Positions 10,783 to 35,317 of a stretch of DNA of 64,000 nt are shown piece by piece. The DNA is from Mastigias papua (lineage: Eukaryota; Cnidaria; Scyphozoa; Rhizostomeae; Mastigiidae). The notes beneath the pieces were generated by a model. That model ran no database searches, was not told where the DNA came from, and worked only from the letters and a program-made list of their open reading frames with translations. Numbering within the stretch: position 1 is the first letter of the stretch; the number at the start of each line of letters is the position of its first letter. The stretch lies in contig OZ025282.1 of the NCBI GenBank assembly GCA_964019165.1, forward strand, positions 3,546,631 to 3,610,630. Reading direction: 5' to 3'. The position numbers and the translations under genes were made by a program.

Positions 10783-11798
10783 GCCGAAATACACGGTCCT
10801 TTTTTTACAAGAATTCACAAGTTGTCACCCATTAGCCAAATAGGATTAGGTCAATTTGATGAGTGATGGGTGTTTAAAAGATTCTCTTGTTCCTCCGTTG
10901 CACCCTAAATAGATAGAGAAGTACGGACGATTGGTGTTTTCATATACACAATAATATGCTATTTCTCTTGTTATTTTCGTTCTTTTCATCATGGGAAAAC
11001 CAATACAAAGTATATGAGTTGGCTCTATAGTTTTGGTATTAAAGTTAATAAAGTTATCTGGAAAACGCAAATGCGATTACGCCTAGAACACTTAGATAGA
11101 GGTGGGGCAATTGAAGCAGATTACCCCGGGCCCCAAAGCTTGAGAAGGGGCCAGAGTTATGAAACAGTTCTTGTGTGATTGCATCCACTTTGAAATTTCA
11201 CATTGACCCCGTGAGGGGCCAAATGTTATCATTTGCCCCGCAATTCAAAACAACTCTTTGGGGTTTGGTAGAGGCTTCCTGTACATTACTTTAAATCTTC
11301 AAACTACCCCTGTCGAATAAGTCCCCCGCTAGAACTTTAAATCATTAATAGTCTTCCTCCTCATACAGGCCCCAATCACAAAGATGACGAATACCCTGTT
11401 ATCGACTGATACCCGTAAGTAGGCCGCTCAGTTTTTGTTATAGAGCAAGTTCCCAGCTCTTTGATTTTGGTGGCAATATTTGTTCAACATGACAAGGCAT
11501 AAACAAGAGAGTTTCTGTCTATTTGAGTAATGCTTTTCCATGCTTTGGCCTGCTTCTACGAAGCTACACATTGTTACGTAACGCGAGACAGGCAGAACAA
11601 AAGATTTCTTGTCGCCTGTCAAAAGCACAATAGAAAAAACCTATCTGATTTCGCCTGAAGTTTGAACATGTCCATCTTTTTAAAAAGGGAAAAGTGAGAA
11701 CATGATGACATGGAATGTGTCAAAGATAATCTTATTTTCTAGTGTTTTTGACATACACTAGGTGGAAATAGAGGTAAAAAAGGACCGTGTATTTCGGC
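10783..11798. mobile_element. About 1 kb insertion bounded by a 23 bp inverted repeat
   Basis: An exact 23 bp inverted repeat (GCCGAAATACACGGTCC followed by six T; 10783-10805 and 11776-11798) bounds about 970 bp with no recognisable coding, inside the old gag. Near 11307-11325 it has a stretch like CGAATAAGTCCCCC, also seen in the repeat at 36053-36356. On the minus strand the 11776-11798 arm reads like native gag (TAEIHGP), so the repeat could be a rearrangement of gag rather than true transposon ends. No clear target duplication is seen. Confidence 0.5.
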
Positions 11799-12102
11799 AG
11801 TGGGTAGTCTTGTCGTCTCATTTGCTAAAGCTGTTATATCGAACGAGTCGAAATTCGATAATGATTTCAAAGCTACCTCCATCCTAGGGTGCATTCCTTT
11901 GACGTAATAATCTTTGGCAATTGTTCTTAGAATGTCCTCGTCAAATGATGGGTATGCTAGTTTTACCAATTCCTGGATATGGTACGCAAAGGTTTGAGGT
12001 AATTCATCCTCATTTTGGGACCGAGATGCTAACGTGCTAATCCCTTCTTCCCTGTCCGTATGGCCTTTTCGAATTCCTTTAATAATTCTTGCTTTATCGT
12101 GT
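11799..12102 (-). pseudogene. Old Gypsy gag, middle part
   Basis: Minus-strand coding similar to the capsid-like part of the young gag (QELLKEFEK, then a one-base frameshift near 12055, then ELVKLAYPSFDEDILRTIAKDYYVKG and ETTRL). It is bounded by the two insertions on either side. Confidence 0.8.
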
Positions 12103-13518
12103 CACAGAATAGAGTTAGGCAGAAGGGTCACTCTGTGTCGGTTCCTCTGATGTTTTGCTGACACCAGTTCTCAGCGATTGACCTATGGGGATACGGCTGA
12201 ACTTCTTAAACTCGATTTGAGAGCGAGGTTGTTGAGAAGGCGTATCGAAATGTTGAGCTTGAGAATGTTGCTGCGACAGAGCATAGAATTCAACGGTACA
12301 AAGATGGAACCCTGTTCTAATTTTGCTCATTGTAGGAAAAGGTATGTGTTTGCATTTTGTGCTTACCACCGGTTTCACCCAATATCAGGGGTCATCAGTG
12401 CAGCTAAATAAACTGATTACCGGCTGCAGACCGGATTTTGATTCTTCGATCCCATTTCGAAGAAATTAGTCTTTGCTCTTCACCATTACCCTGGCATGGG
12501 AGGCTTGAGAGGTAGTTTATGCTTGCCCATTGCACAACCCCAAGGCTAGCAGAGGGAAGAAGGCGCCTCATGTCTTCTTTGTTGGATTCATTGACCTATC
12601 CTGCTACCCAAACATTGTACGCAAACCGTTCAGTGTTTTTCGTTATAATTTCTCTTGCATACGCAATTTCACATATTTTGTTGCATATGTAGTGAAACGT
12701 AAACATTGTAGTTTAGGCCATTTCTTGCTCAATGCCGATTTTCTTCTTTTAATTCATTCGCATTCACAACATCAAACACCTGGGACATCACCGTGCGTCA
12801 CTTCTGTCATCACACACTTGGTCAATCCTATTCTGTTGTTCTCTACGCAATCACCGCCACACGATTCCATTCAACAAACAACTAACCCTTCCTCTACGTA
12901 GCTCGTGTTTATTTTGGGTTGTTCTCTGTTTATGTATATATCCATGTTATTTGTAATGTAAAGTTCAGTCAGAGTAGAGTCTGAGCACACTCAACATCAC
13001 CGTCTCCTCTCTCTGGCTCCTTGTTCTCTACACGTTAAATAAGAATGTAACACCATGAACATCAACAAACCAACGAGGGAAGTCACAGGACAAGCCATAA
13101 TGATAGGAAACCATCGTTCCTATACATATTCTCGACGTACACAATGAGTACTTACAGTGATACATAGTTTATATGCAATTTCAACTGCCCGGATTGTTAC
13201 CATCCGGCGAAAATCCACCCTGCAAAGTGTGAGATGTGCATGTACAAGATGTTAGTTAGTTTTCATAGTTTTCTGAACGTGTACAGATGCCTCTGCTACA
13301 CTTTTCTTCGACATTTTCGAGAATTCAACATTGAGAATCGAAGAAAAACACAAAAAACGATACAATTTCTCCAAGGCTTGCGGTCAAACGCCTTATAATT
13401 TTGTCGAAGCGCACTTCCTTAACCTCGCTTTCATTCACCTCCTTGCTCACGCATGTGCGAAAAAAAAGTGTCAGCCGGAACTGGACGGAGTGACCCTTCT
13501 GCCTAACTCTATTCTGTG
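12103..13518. mobile_element. Non-autonomous DNA transposon with 31 bp perfect terminal inverted repeats
   Basis: Both ends carry the same inverted 31 bp (CACAGAATAGAGTTAGGC...GGGTCACTC; 12103-12133 and 13488-13518). The flanks are ATCGTGT on both sides (12096-12102 and 13519-13525), a 7 bp duplication that could be 8 bp if one terminal base belongs to the target, as in hAT elements. Removing it restores gag reading (SFDTI|KQELLKEF). No transposase is recognisable in the 1416 bp, so it is non-autonomous. Confidence 0.8.
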
Positions 13519-13712
13519 ATCGTGTCAAAGGACTTCTTATCTTCGTCAGACAGCCGTAAATAAACATCGAAGGCTCTACCCTCTAGGCGGCTCGCCAAAT
13601 TTTGCGCAGCCTTTTCTCCAGTGTATCCTTTCAACGCTAAATGTAACTGAACTTTCTCGACGAATACTTTCGCGTTGCCATTCCCATCAAAGCTTTTGAT
13701 TGTGGATTCCAT
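13519..13712 (-). pseudogene. Old Gypsy gag, N-terminal part
   Basis: Starts at the ATG at 13712, 24 nt after the 5' LTR, and aligns with the N-terminus of the young gag (LKGYTGEKAAQNLASRLEG against LKGYTEEKLAQAIASRLEG). It is cut by the inverted-repeat element at 13518. Confidence 0.85.
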
Positions 13713-13721
13713 TTTGTGAAG

Positions 13722-13734
13722 ATTCGGCTATAGT
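13722..13734 (-). promoter_or_regulatory. Self-complementary primer-binding site of the old Gypsy
   Basis: Directly inside the 5' LTR, 13722-13734 (plus strand ATTCGGCTATAGT) is the exact complement of ACTATAGCCGAAT at 13789-13801 in the LTR. The sequence differs from that of the young element but the arrangement is the same. Confidence 0.7.
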
Positions 13735-13736
13735 AA

Positions 13737-13867
13737 TGTAGGATACAACGAACAAGGAGCAAACTTGATTTGTGTTTTCTACTAGAGAACTATAGCCGAA
13801 TGACAGATTGCACGATGTTACAGCTAATAGTAATAAGCGTCCGGGGGGTAATGCTAATACTACTACA
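13737..13867 (-). repeat. 5' LTR of the old Gypsy element
   Basis: 131 bp, TG...CA, about 93% identical by eye to 1446-1576. It borders gag on one side and the tandem array on the other. Confidence 0.85.
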
Positions 13868-14690
13868 ATTTGAAATTGATTGATTTTGATTGCAGATTGA
13901 AAAGTGATGAAAATGAGCCATTTTTGGGCAAAAAGTAAGGCTATAGCCTTGGTATTTTGCCCAAAAATGACCAAATTTGAAATTGATTGATTTTGATTGC
14001 AGATTGAAAAGTGATGAAAATGAGCCATTTTTGGGCAAAAAGTAAGGCTATAGCCTTGGTATTTTGCTCAAAAATGACCAAATTTGAAAGTCATTGATAT
14101 TGATTGCCGATTGGAAAGTGATGAAAATGAGCGATTTTTCGCCAAAAAGTAAGGCTATGGTCTTTGTATTTTACGCAAAATGACCAAGACTGACGGAAGT
14201 TGGAATTCATTCATGTTGATAGTGAAAAGCGATGAAACTGAGCCAGTAAGCTTTTACCCGTAGTAGTATGCCATCACTGACCATGACTGAAATTCAGTCA
14301 GTTTGATTGTAGATTGAAAAGTGATGAAAATCAGCCAGTGCTGTGGAAAAAGTAAGGATATGGCCGGGGCATTCTGCCGAATATGACCAGAATGAAAATT
14401 GATTAGGTTGCAAGCTGAAGCGTGATGAAATTAAGGGGTGAGTTTGCAGAAGTCAAGGCAATAGTCTTTGTATTTCTCAAAAATGACCAAACTTGAAATT
14501 GATTCAAATTGATTGCAGATTGAAAAGTGATGAAACTGAGCCACTTATGACCTAAACCAAAGGCTATAGCCATGATAGTTTGACAAAAGTGATCCAAGTT
14601 GAATGTCACTCATTTTGAGTGCAGGTAAAAGCTTGATGAAAATAAGCCATTGTTGGGTAAAGCGTAAGGCTATAGACTGCACATTGAGGA
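13868..14690 (+). repeat. Tandem array of about 108 bp units, right half
   Basis: Continues the array at 948-1445. The first two or three units are close to consensus; later ones are increasingly diverged and end near 14690. Confidence 0.85.
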
Positions 14691-14726
14691 CTGAGATATG
14701 GTGATATTGACTGATCTTTTTGTTGC

Positions 14727-15360
14727 AGATAAAGTTCAGTTACTCTCCTCTACTCTGGACCTTTTCTGACAGACAACTGAATAACAGAATTAATCATATT
14801 CACGAAGAGGCTCTGCGAAGTGTATATAAGGATACGCTGTCTGATGTCAATACTTTGCTACAAAAAGATCGCTCAGTGATAATCCACCAATAGCATTTAC
14901 AACTGTTAATGACAGAAATCTACACGACAAATTCAGGCCTTAACCCATGTTTCCTGGAAACTATATTTGTACAGAAAACCATATCAGACAGTTTAGGAGT
15001 GAATAACGGACTGGATTTACCAAGAGTTAAAACAGTATCCTATGGCATTTCTAGCAGCATTTCTAGGTAGTTCATTATGGCATACCGTGCGAAATGAAAT
15101 TAAAAATTCTAGAAGCATATCTATATTGAAAACTTTAGGAAATATTGGAAAGGGAAGGAAAAACATCCCAGTAGATTGTGTAAACATTACTTGGCACAAG
15201 TTGGCATTTCTTTTTCACTTGTTGCTCTTAGGGAACTTTTAATGTATCATTTCTAATTCTCTTAATGTATTTTCACTAGTATTATTGTCAGTAGGCTTTA
15301 ATAAGCTTTTTATGCTATTTCTTATTCAGTCTACTATGAATAAATGGATAATTATTATAT
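14727..15360 (+). pseudogene. 3' fragment of a LINE reverse transcriptase
   Basis: Translates as the C-terminal part of a CR1/L2-like ORF2: FSYSPLLWTFSDRQLNNRIN, HEEALRSVYKDTLSDVNTLL, then a stop at about 14890 and further matches (EIYTTNSGLNP, LPRVKTVSYGI) in the same or shifted frames. It is 5'-truncated and decayed; the AT-rich stretch to 15360 is probably its 3' end. Confidence 0.75.
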
Positions 15361-15399
15361 TAATATCATTTTGTGTGTGTAGCATGAAGTACTCTTCGC

Positions 15400-15890
15400 T
15401 GCCTAATTGGCGAGAGGACCGGAAATAGAGGAGGGTGAGAATTTTCAAAAAAATTCAAAATTAAATTAGCGGGGGGTTGGAATTAGCGGGGATTCGGATT
15501 TATGTAATCACATGAATACATGAATTAAACGGAAAATTGTTCTAAGCTGGTTCGTTTTCTTTACTAAGCAGCAAAATTCCCTAACAATTATGGCTCTAAT
15601 AATTCGGTGCAACAATTAAAAACATAATGAAAAATCAGTTTGAATCGATATCAACAGAACAATTATTTTGCTATGAAAACAGAATCTATTGCAGTTGTCT
15701 GTTTATTTTCAATTTGCAACAGTCAGTTACGAGAATTAATAAAACAAACGGTTCTTGCTAAAGGGAATTAACCTTGCTTCAGCTACTTCACACACTTAAG
15801 TCCTTCAAATTTAATTGCCAGGGGGTCCTAATAAGAGTGGGGGTTGGAAAAATTTTCAAAAATTAATTAGCGGGGAGTGGCAATTAGGCA
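15400..15890. mobile_element. Possible small inverted-repeat element
   Basis: TGCCTAATTG at 15400-15409 and CAATTAGGCA at 15881-15890 form a 10 bp inverted repeat. Both ends contain AAATTTTCAAAA...TTAGCGGGG-type sequence. There is no coding and no clear target duplication. Confidence 0.4.
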
Positions 15891-17470
15891 CCATATAGTA
15901 AGTGGTTTGATTAGAAGGTTTATGTCAAGCTTTGAATATATCACTTCTCGTAAGTTGGTATTGTTGGTTAATTGGGATTGACTTATGTAAAGAAATATGT
16001 TGATAGTAAATTATCAATCCCGAATAACGAACAATTTTTGTTTAAAACGTCATTGCTCTACAATTATGTTTCTAATAGTTGTCCTCCAACTCGCATTTCA
16101 TTTCAAGTTACCATCATGCATTTGGTTGAGTGCTAGAACTAAAAGAACTATTGCCCTCAGAACTTGACTAAGAATACTGCATGTATTTACATGTGAACAT
16201 AAGTTGTCTGCACTCATAGAGAAAGTAAAACATTCAAAAATGGTAGTAAAAGATAGCTGGTTTACATATTGTGCTGGCTATAAGGGGAGATTCTAGAAGG
16301 TTCGGAACTGATTGCAGAAGGTAAAAGTTCAAGTGAGAAGTATCTTAGAAATGGTGTCGCTTGTTGGTTGTAGATTTTTGTTTGCGGATAAGGAGAGATG
16401 TTGCATGAAAACCTAGATTAGCTTATGATATACTGAGAACTCTCTCTTGTCCGATGCAAATTATAACATGAAACTCTGGACAAAGGTGAACTTGACTGTA
16501 TAGATGGGGATTAAATTTCTAGTGACAAGGAACAATAGTGTATCAGATACATTAATAACAAAAATTTTCAGGGGATAAACTTCGGACAAAAGACTGCGGT
16601 GAAAATAGTTTCGGACAAATTTTGAATATTTCGGACGAATAAAATTTCAACAAAGGCTCGCCAAAGTTTAAAACGATGAAGCCTAAAAATATTCGGTTGT
16701 TGATTCCAAGGTTGCAATTGAACTCTTGAGGAACTCTCAAAGAACTCTGAAAACTAAATTTTTGACAATGTTTAGTTAAGAAGTGTTCACAATTGAACTG
16801 GTCAAAAGTTCAGTTTGTTATAAATGAACACATATTGACACTAGGTAACTTCTGCATTGAAATGAAATTCCATTTTGATGTTAAGGTTTTCAAGTACAGC
16901 GGAAAGGAAAAATGACTGATTTTTGCGTTTACAAAATATTTTCGTTACTTGTATATAAATATAAAAGCGTCTATTGTATGTAGTTCAATTTTTTGTCTTC
17001 ATCAATTCATGCGCAAAATCTTTCGGTGTGACACATCTTCGGACAACACTCAATTTCGTAGAAATAAATTTTCGGAAAAATCGTTGGCCGACAGTTTCTC
17101 ACCCGACAATTTTTGCACTTAATGTAGGCTTCAAGCTTTGGTCAGTAGCCATCCACTCTCTCATCACATAGCTACAGAGGGAGAACCTGCGCTTTTGACT
17201 CTAAATAAGTTATGACTTTTGAATCTGTAAACAGATAGACTCCAAAGCTATTAAAAGGGGTTCCCCTGTTCGCTGCGATATTAAGGTCACCAGCGGGTCA
17301 TTTAGGGTGTGCAAGCTACTCTGCCTGGTCATAACGGCTACAAAATAATGAATAAGTTTATTTTGTTACCTGCGAGCTTCTGCAATTGACAACGTTCTGC
17401 TAGGTTATCTTGCAATGTCTCCATCAATTGAAAATACCTACATATAGTTGAAAGCCGATTATATAAATGT
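15891..17470. other. Non-coding stretch without recognised features
   Basis: AT-rich, with no supported exon or RNA gene. Short CGGACAAA-like motifs recur at 16580-16640 and 17030-17090 without a clear unit. Confidence 0.5.
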
Positions 17471-17473
17471 GTG

Positions 17474-17610
<137 letters not shown>

Positions 17611-17648
17611 GTCAAAAAGCTACAACCAACCAAGTAATTTATAAGTAT

Positions 17649-17715
17649 AGAGAGAATTCAAGAAATAAAATTACTCCATTAGAAATGGAGTAATTTGTTT
17701 TCTTGAATTCTCTCT
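17649..17715. repeat. Palindromic (fold-back) element between (TA)n tracts
   Basis: Two 32 nt arms (17649-17680 and 17684-17715) match at 30 positions around a 3 nt loop. The arms contain AGAGAGAATTCAAGAAA and TTACTCCATT. (TA)n lies on both sides (17477-17606 and 17722-17802). It shares AAATAAAATTAC with the palindrome at 18329-18426. Confidence 0.85.
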
Positions 17716-17721
17716 CTCTCT

Positions 17722-17725
17722 ATAT

Positions 17726-17802
<77 letters not shown>

Positions 17803-17840
17803 CAGAAGTATAAATATATAAATATATATATTTATAGAAG
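17722..17840. repeat. Interrupted (TA)n microsatellite
   Basis: TA repeats with regularly spaced TATAAATA interruptions. Confidence 0.9.
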
Positions 17841-17952
17841 TATATATATATATAATTTTAATCGAAACGTATACTCGAAAGACAAGTGTATGTTTGGTTT
17901 ACTCTTTCTATGCAATTTATATACTTCATGGACGCGGCTTAGACTTAGTTGG

Positions 17953-18178
<226 letters not shown>

Positions 18179-18179
18179 C

Positions 18180-18294
18180 TACTGATTGCATGTACTAGAG
18201 CTGCTTGTGAAAGGCGAAAGTTGAAACTATCCTTAAGGTGCTAAAAATCAGAAGTGTTAAAACAAGCCACTGTGGTCTAGTGGTTATGCCGCTT
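18180..18294 (+). mobile_element. Truncated tRNA-derived SINE
   Basis: Matches the minus strand of the fuller copy at 41949-42101 (AGAGCTGCTTG, AAGGCGAAAG, AAGGTGCTAAAAATCAG, AACAAGCCACTGTGG). It keeps the A-box TGGTCTAGTGG (18272-18282) and then breaks off in the anticodon region, where the sequence of the next fold-back element begins. Confidence 0.75.
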
Positions 18295-18328
18295 CACCCA
18301 AGTAATTTTAAGAATACATAGAAGTCGG

Positions 18329-18426
18329 AAAATAAAATTACACTATTCGGACATTTCGGGGCAATCCTACATCAGTTTACTGATGAATGCTTGTGCCGAC
18401 ACGATTGAAAAGTGTAATTTTATTTT
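18329..18426. repeat. Palindromic element with two hammerhead-like ends
   Basis: A 16 bp perfect inverted repeat (AAAATAAAATTACACT, 18329-18344; its complement at 18411-18426) encloses CATCAGT-TT-ACTGATG (18370-18385). On the minus strand CTGATG...CCGAAATGTC, and on the plus strand CTGATGA...GATTGAAA, sit where hammerhead cores would be. Both are too changed to be called active. Confidence 0.55.
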
Positions 18427-19011
18427 TTGAGCATTACATAATAATAGTTAACAACATGCATGAAAAACAATGCTCTTATAGGTAAGAAATAAGGTTCGTT
18501 TATCCAAGGTTCATTAAAGCTAATGGCTATCGTACACATGGCAAATACACAAGACAACATTTTTACGAATAGCCAGCATTCATTTTTACGAATAGCCAGC
18601 ATTCTGAGAGAAAGACTTTGACTACTAAACAAGAGTAACTTCAAGGAACCATTATTCAAGGGGTATGACACGCTTTCATGCTAAGCAAAAGGTGTGATGT
18701 GTACTTGTATCTACTCACCTGAATAGGATGTCTCTTGGCCATAATGTCTCATTTGTACTATCTTTCAAATTCGCGAGATTAGCACTGATTGTAATATTCC
18801 AACCTGAAAAATAGTAATTCTAGCATAGATAGCTGGCATTTAGTCTGATCAGGGTGCAAGTACATAAATAATATCCGCCCATAAATTATGCAATTACATG
18901 TTTCATAATCGATTTTGAATCTTCCTAGCAAATGTAGTTATTAAAATATTCATAAATATGTGTAGCCTTAGTCAAATGAAGACAAATATATATAGCTTAA
19001 CCAAATGATAC

Positions 19012-19181
<170 letters not shown>

Positions 19182-19351
19182 TTCAGTCAAATTCTACCTA
19201 CTTGTGGAAGCACTGTATTCCTTGCTGCTACTGTTCGCATCAGTTTCTTCATCACTTCTATCACATTTTGAAATGTCGAGCCTGTTATAAAAGCACATCA
19301 ATAGACATACTGTACATCATACATACTGTATATACCTCTCACTCGAGTACA

Positions 19352-19466
<115 letters not shown>

Positions 19467-19546
19467 AAGCAGCTCGTTGCAAACAGTGGCAAAAATCAGG
19501 CATATATGAAAATTAGATTCAATTGGAAACAAAAGCAGAAATATAG

Positions 19547-33488
<13,942 letters not shown>

Positions 33489-33561
33489 TTTTTCGCGCCA
33501 AATTGTCATAGCAACTGTGTGCAGTATAACGATTGTCAAAAACTGCTTACGTAGGCAACAA

Positions 33562-33653
33562 CCATGCGGCAGCCCTGCAACAGCACTGCAATAGCACTAC
33601 AACAGCACTGCAACAGCACTACAACAGCACTGCAACAGCATTGCAACGGCACA
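33562..33653. repeat. GCAACAGCACT minisatellite upstream of CatSper2
   Basis: About eight copies of a roughly 11-12 bp unit (TGCAACAGCACT / TACAACAGCACT alternating), 75-165 bp upstream of the proposed CatSper2 start codon, so in the promoter or 5' UTR. Confidence 0.85.
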
Positions 33654-34589
33654 TGAGATACCTTACAAAGACAGCAGAAAGCGCCTGAAAGATATTATCG
33701 AGGCAGAAATTGCTAAAAATTTGACAAATTACAATCACTAGGAACCAAGTGGAAGAAGTAAATATACGTAATATGCATACATATATGGCAAGGTGGCAAA
33801 TAGTTCACTGTCCCAGATAGGTATGCGAGGTGCAGTTGGCTGAAAATTTAGAGTGCTATGCCTACTGAAGTAAGACTATCAAGCTATTGACAGTATAAAG
33901 AGATAAGAGATTTGTACAATGTACTGAACAAATACAGGAATGATGTCTACGTAGATTGCTTTGGCTTTATCATTTCGAGTACCTGAATGGAATTGCTATA
34001 ATATTGCTTGATATCGGGTCGCAGACTAAGTCATGAAGAGGCTAGCAGATACCTTAAATTCTATTAAGGGCCAAGTATCCATGCCCGTAGTCAGCGTAGG
34101 GGGGCACAGATAATCTGAACATAGTGAATATGAGTCAGCTGGACAGCCTAATAGCCACCGGTGGTGTTCAATATGCATTGAATTAAATGACTTGGACTAA
34201 AATCTGATAAATGTCGCAAAATGACGCAAAAGAGAAGTCTAATGCTGGATTTCTAAGGGGGCACCTAGTCACATTTTGGAGCTCTTTGAATTGTGAAAAA
34301 TCATGTCTGCAATGGCGTACAGAAAGACTTTTGAGTAGGGGAGTGGGCAGCAAAACAAAATTTAGAGACATCGTAACTTGAAACAAGGCTTCGTAACTAC
34401 TGACAAGCCGTGATCATGGTGCCAATTTTTACCGACGAGCCAAAAAATCTACGGCCGGCATCTGTAGAAAACGGTTAGATGTGACACCTCCAGATCCCCT
34501 TCTCCCTGCCTGCCAGCACCACTGCACTCATCAAGCAAATTAAGTTTTGGTTTCTTCAATGAGAGTATGCCCTCAACTGTCAAGTTTAA

Positions 34590-34830
34590 GCTCTCTTCTA
34601 TCAGATCAGAATAGCGCCCAAATGTTTGATTAGTTGAGAGCTCTGATCAGAGCTTTCAATCTAATTGACCAATCATCAAGCAAAATGGGCCTAACTTCAG
34701 CTTTGTAGCGCATGTGTGTTCGGAATTCTGCATGGTGGTTGGTCAGTTAGGTTGGGAGAAAATAGACCTGACAGAGCTCTCAACCAATCAGACATTTGGC
34801 AGATATGCTCTATCATGTCAGGTTGTACCC
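34590..34830. mobile_element. Small inverted-repeat element (MITE-like)
   Basis: About 29 bp imperfect arms (left near 34616-34645, GCCCAAATGTTTGATTAGTTG...; right near 34776-34804) plus weaker pairing outward (ATCAGATCAGAATA / TATGCTCTATCATG). There is no coding. It lies between the CatSper2 and GM2A genes. Confidence 0.55.
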
Positions 34831-35317
34831 CATCGGTACAAAACAGCATTGCAGGTATGCGAAAGGGTACTTTACTTTAATGCTAGTATTACCCTAAAAC
34901 AACCAATGCATTCCATTTGAAGCGCAGAATGTTTTGTGAACAACCCCTAAAAGACTTCCTTAATGATTTTTCTGTTGATCTTTCTAGGGTCTTATAAATT
35001 TTCTTATAAAAGCTTGCTGTCAAATTTACAAACGTAGATACAGTAAGATCTCTAAGTCTAAATCTTCCCATCGAAGAGAAAAATGGCTTGTTTCCGATTA
35101 TTAGGATTGGCAAAGCAGCAAAAGAGACAAGAAGTAGCAAGAAACACACTGTATATCTCCCATAAAGTTTCTATTCGCGACACAAACCCATAATCTATTG
35201 TTAGCAAATAGCTCACACGAAAACGGAGAATAAAACTCCAATTCAACTGACTAATGATCTATCAAGTAATCGACAATACGACTTTAAAAACAAAGGTATA
35301 CTGAGGCTGTTTTCAAC

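Larger units (their letters stand above)
1446..13867 (-). mobile_element. Old, degenerate Ty3/Gypsy LTR retrotransposon, split by later insertions
   Basis: Read on the minus strand the order is 5' LTR (13737-13867), gag, protease, RT, RNase H, integrase, 3' LTR (1446-1576). The LTRs differ at about 9 of 131 positions, so the insertion is old. It sits in the 108 bp tandem array; the flanks (ATGT on the left, ATTT on the right) fit a decayed 4 bp target duplication. Its coding region is broken by the young Gypsy at 3665-8690, a 1.4 kb inverted-repeat element at 12103-13518, a 1 kb insertion at 10783-11798 and several frameshifts. It belongs to the same family as the young element, since gag and pol align throughout. 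Confidence 0.9.

Noticed and set aside
12898..13050. Possible solo LTR (TGTTATTTG...AATGTAACA) inside the 1.4 kb inverted-repeat element
   Set aside because: There is no second copy or target duplication in the window to support it.
34889..35149. 86 aa minus-strand frame with a hydrophobic start
   Set aside because: It lies past the GM2A stop codon, has no splice partner and no family resemblance.
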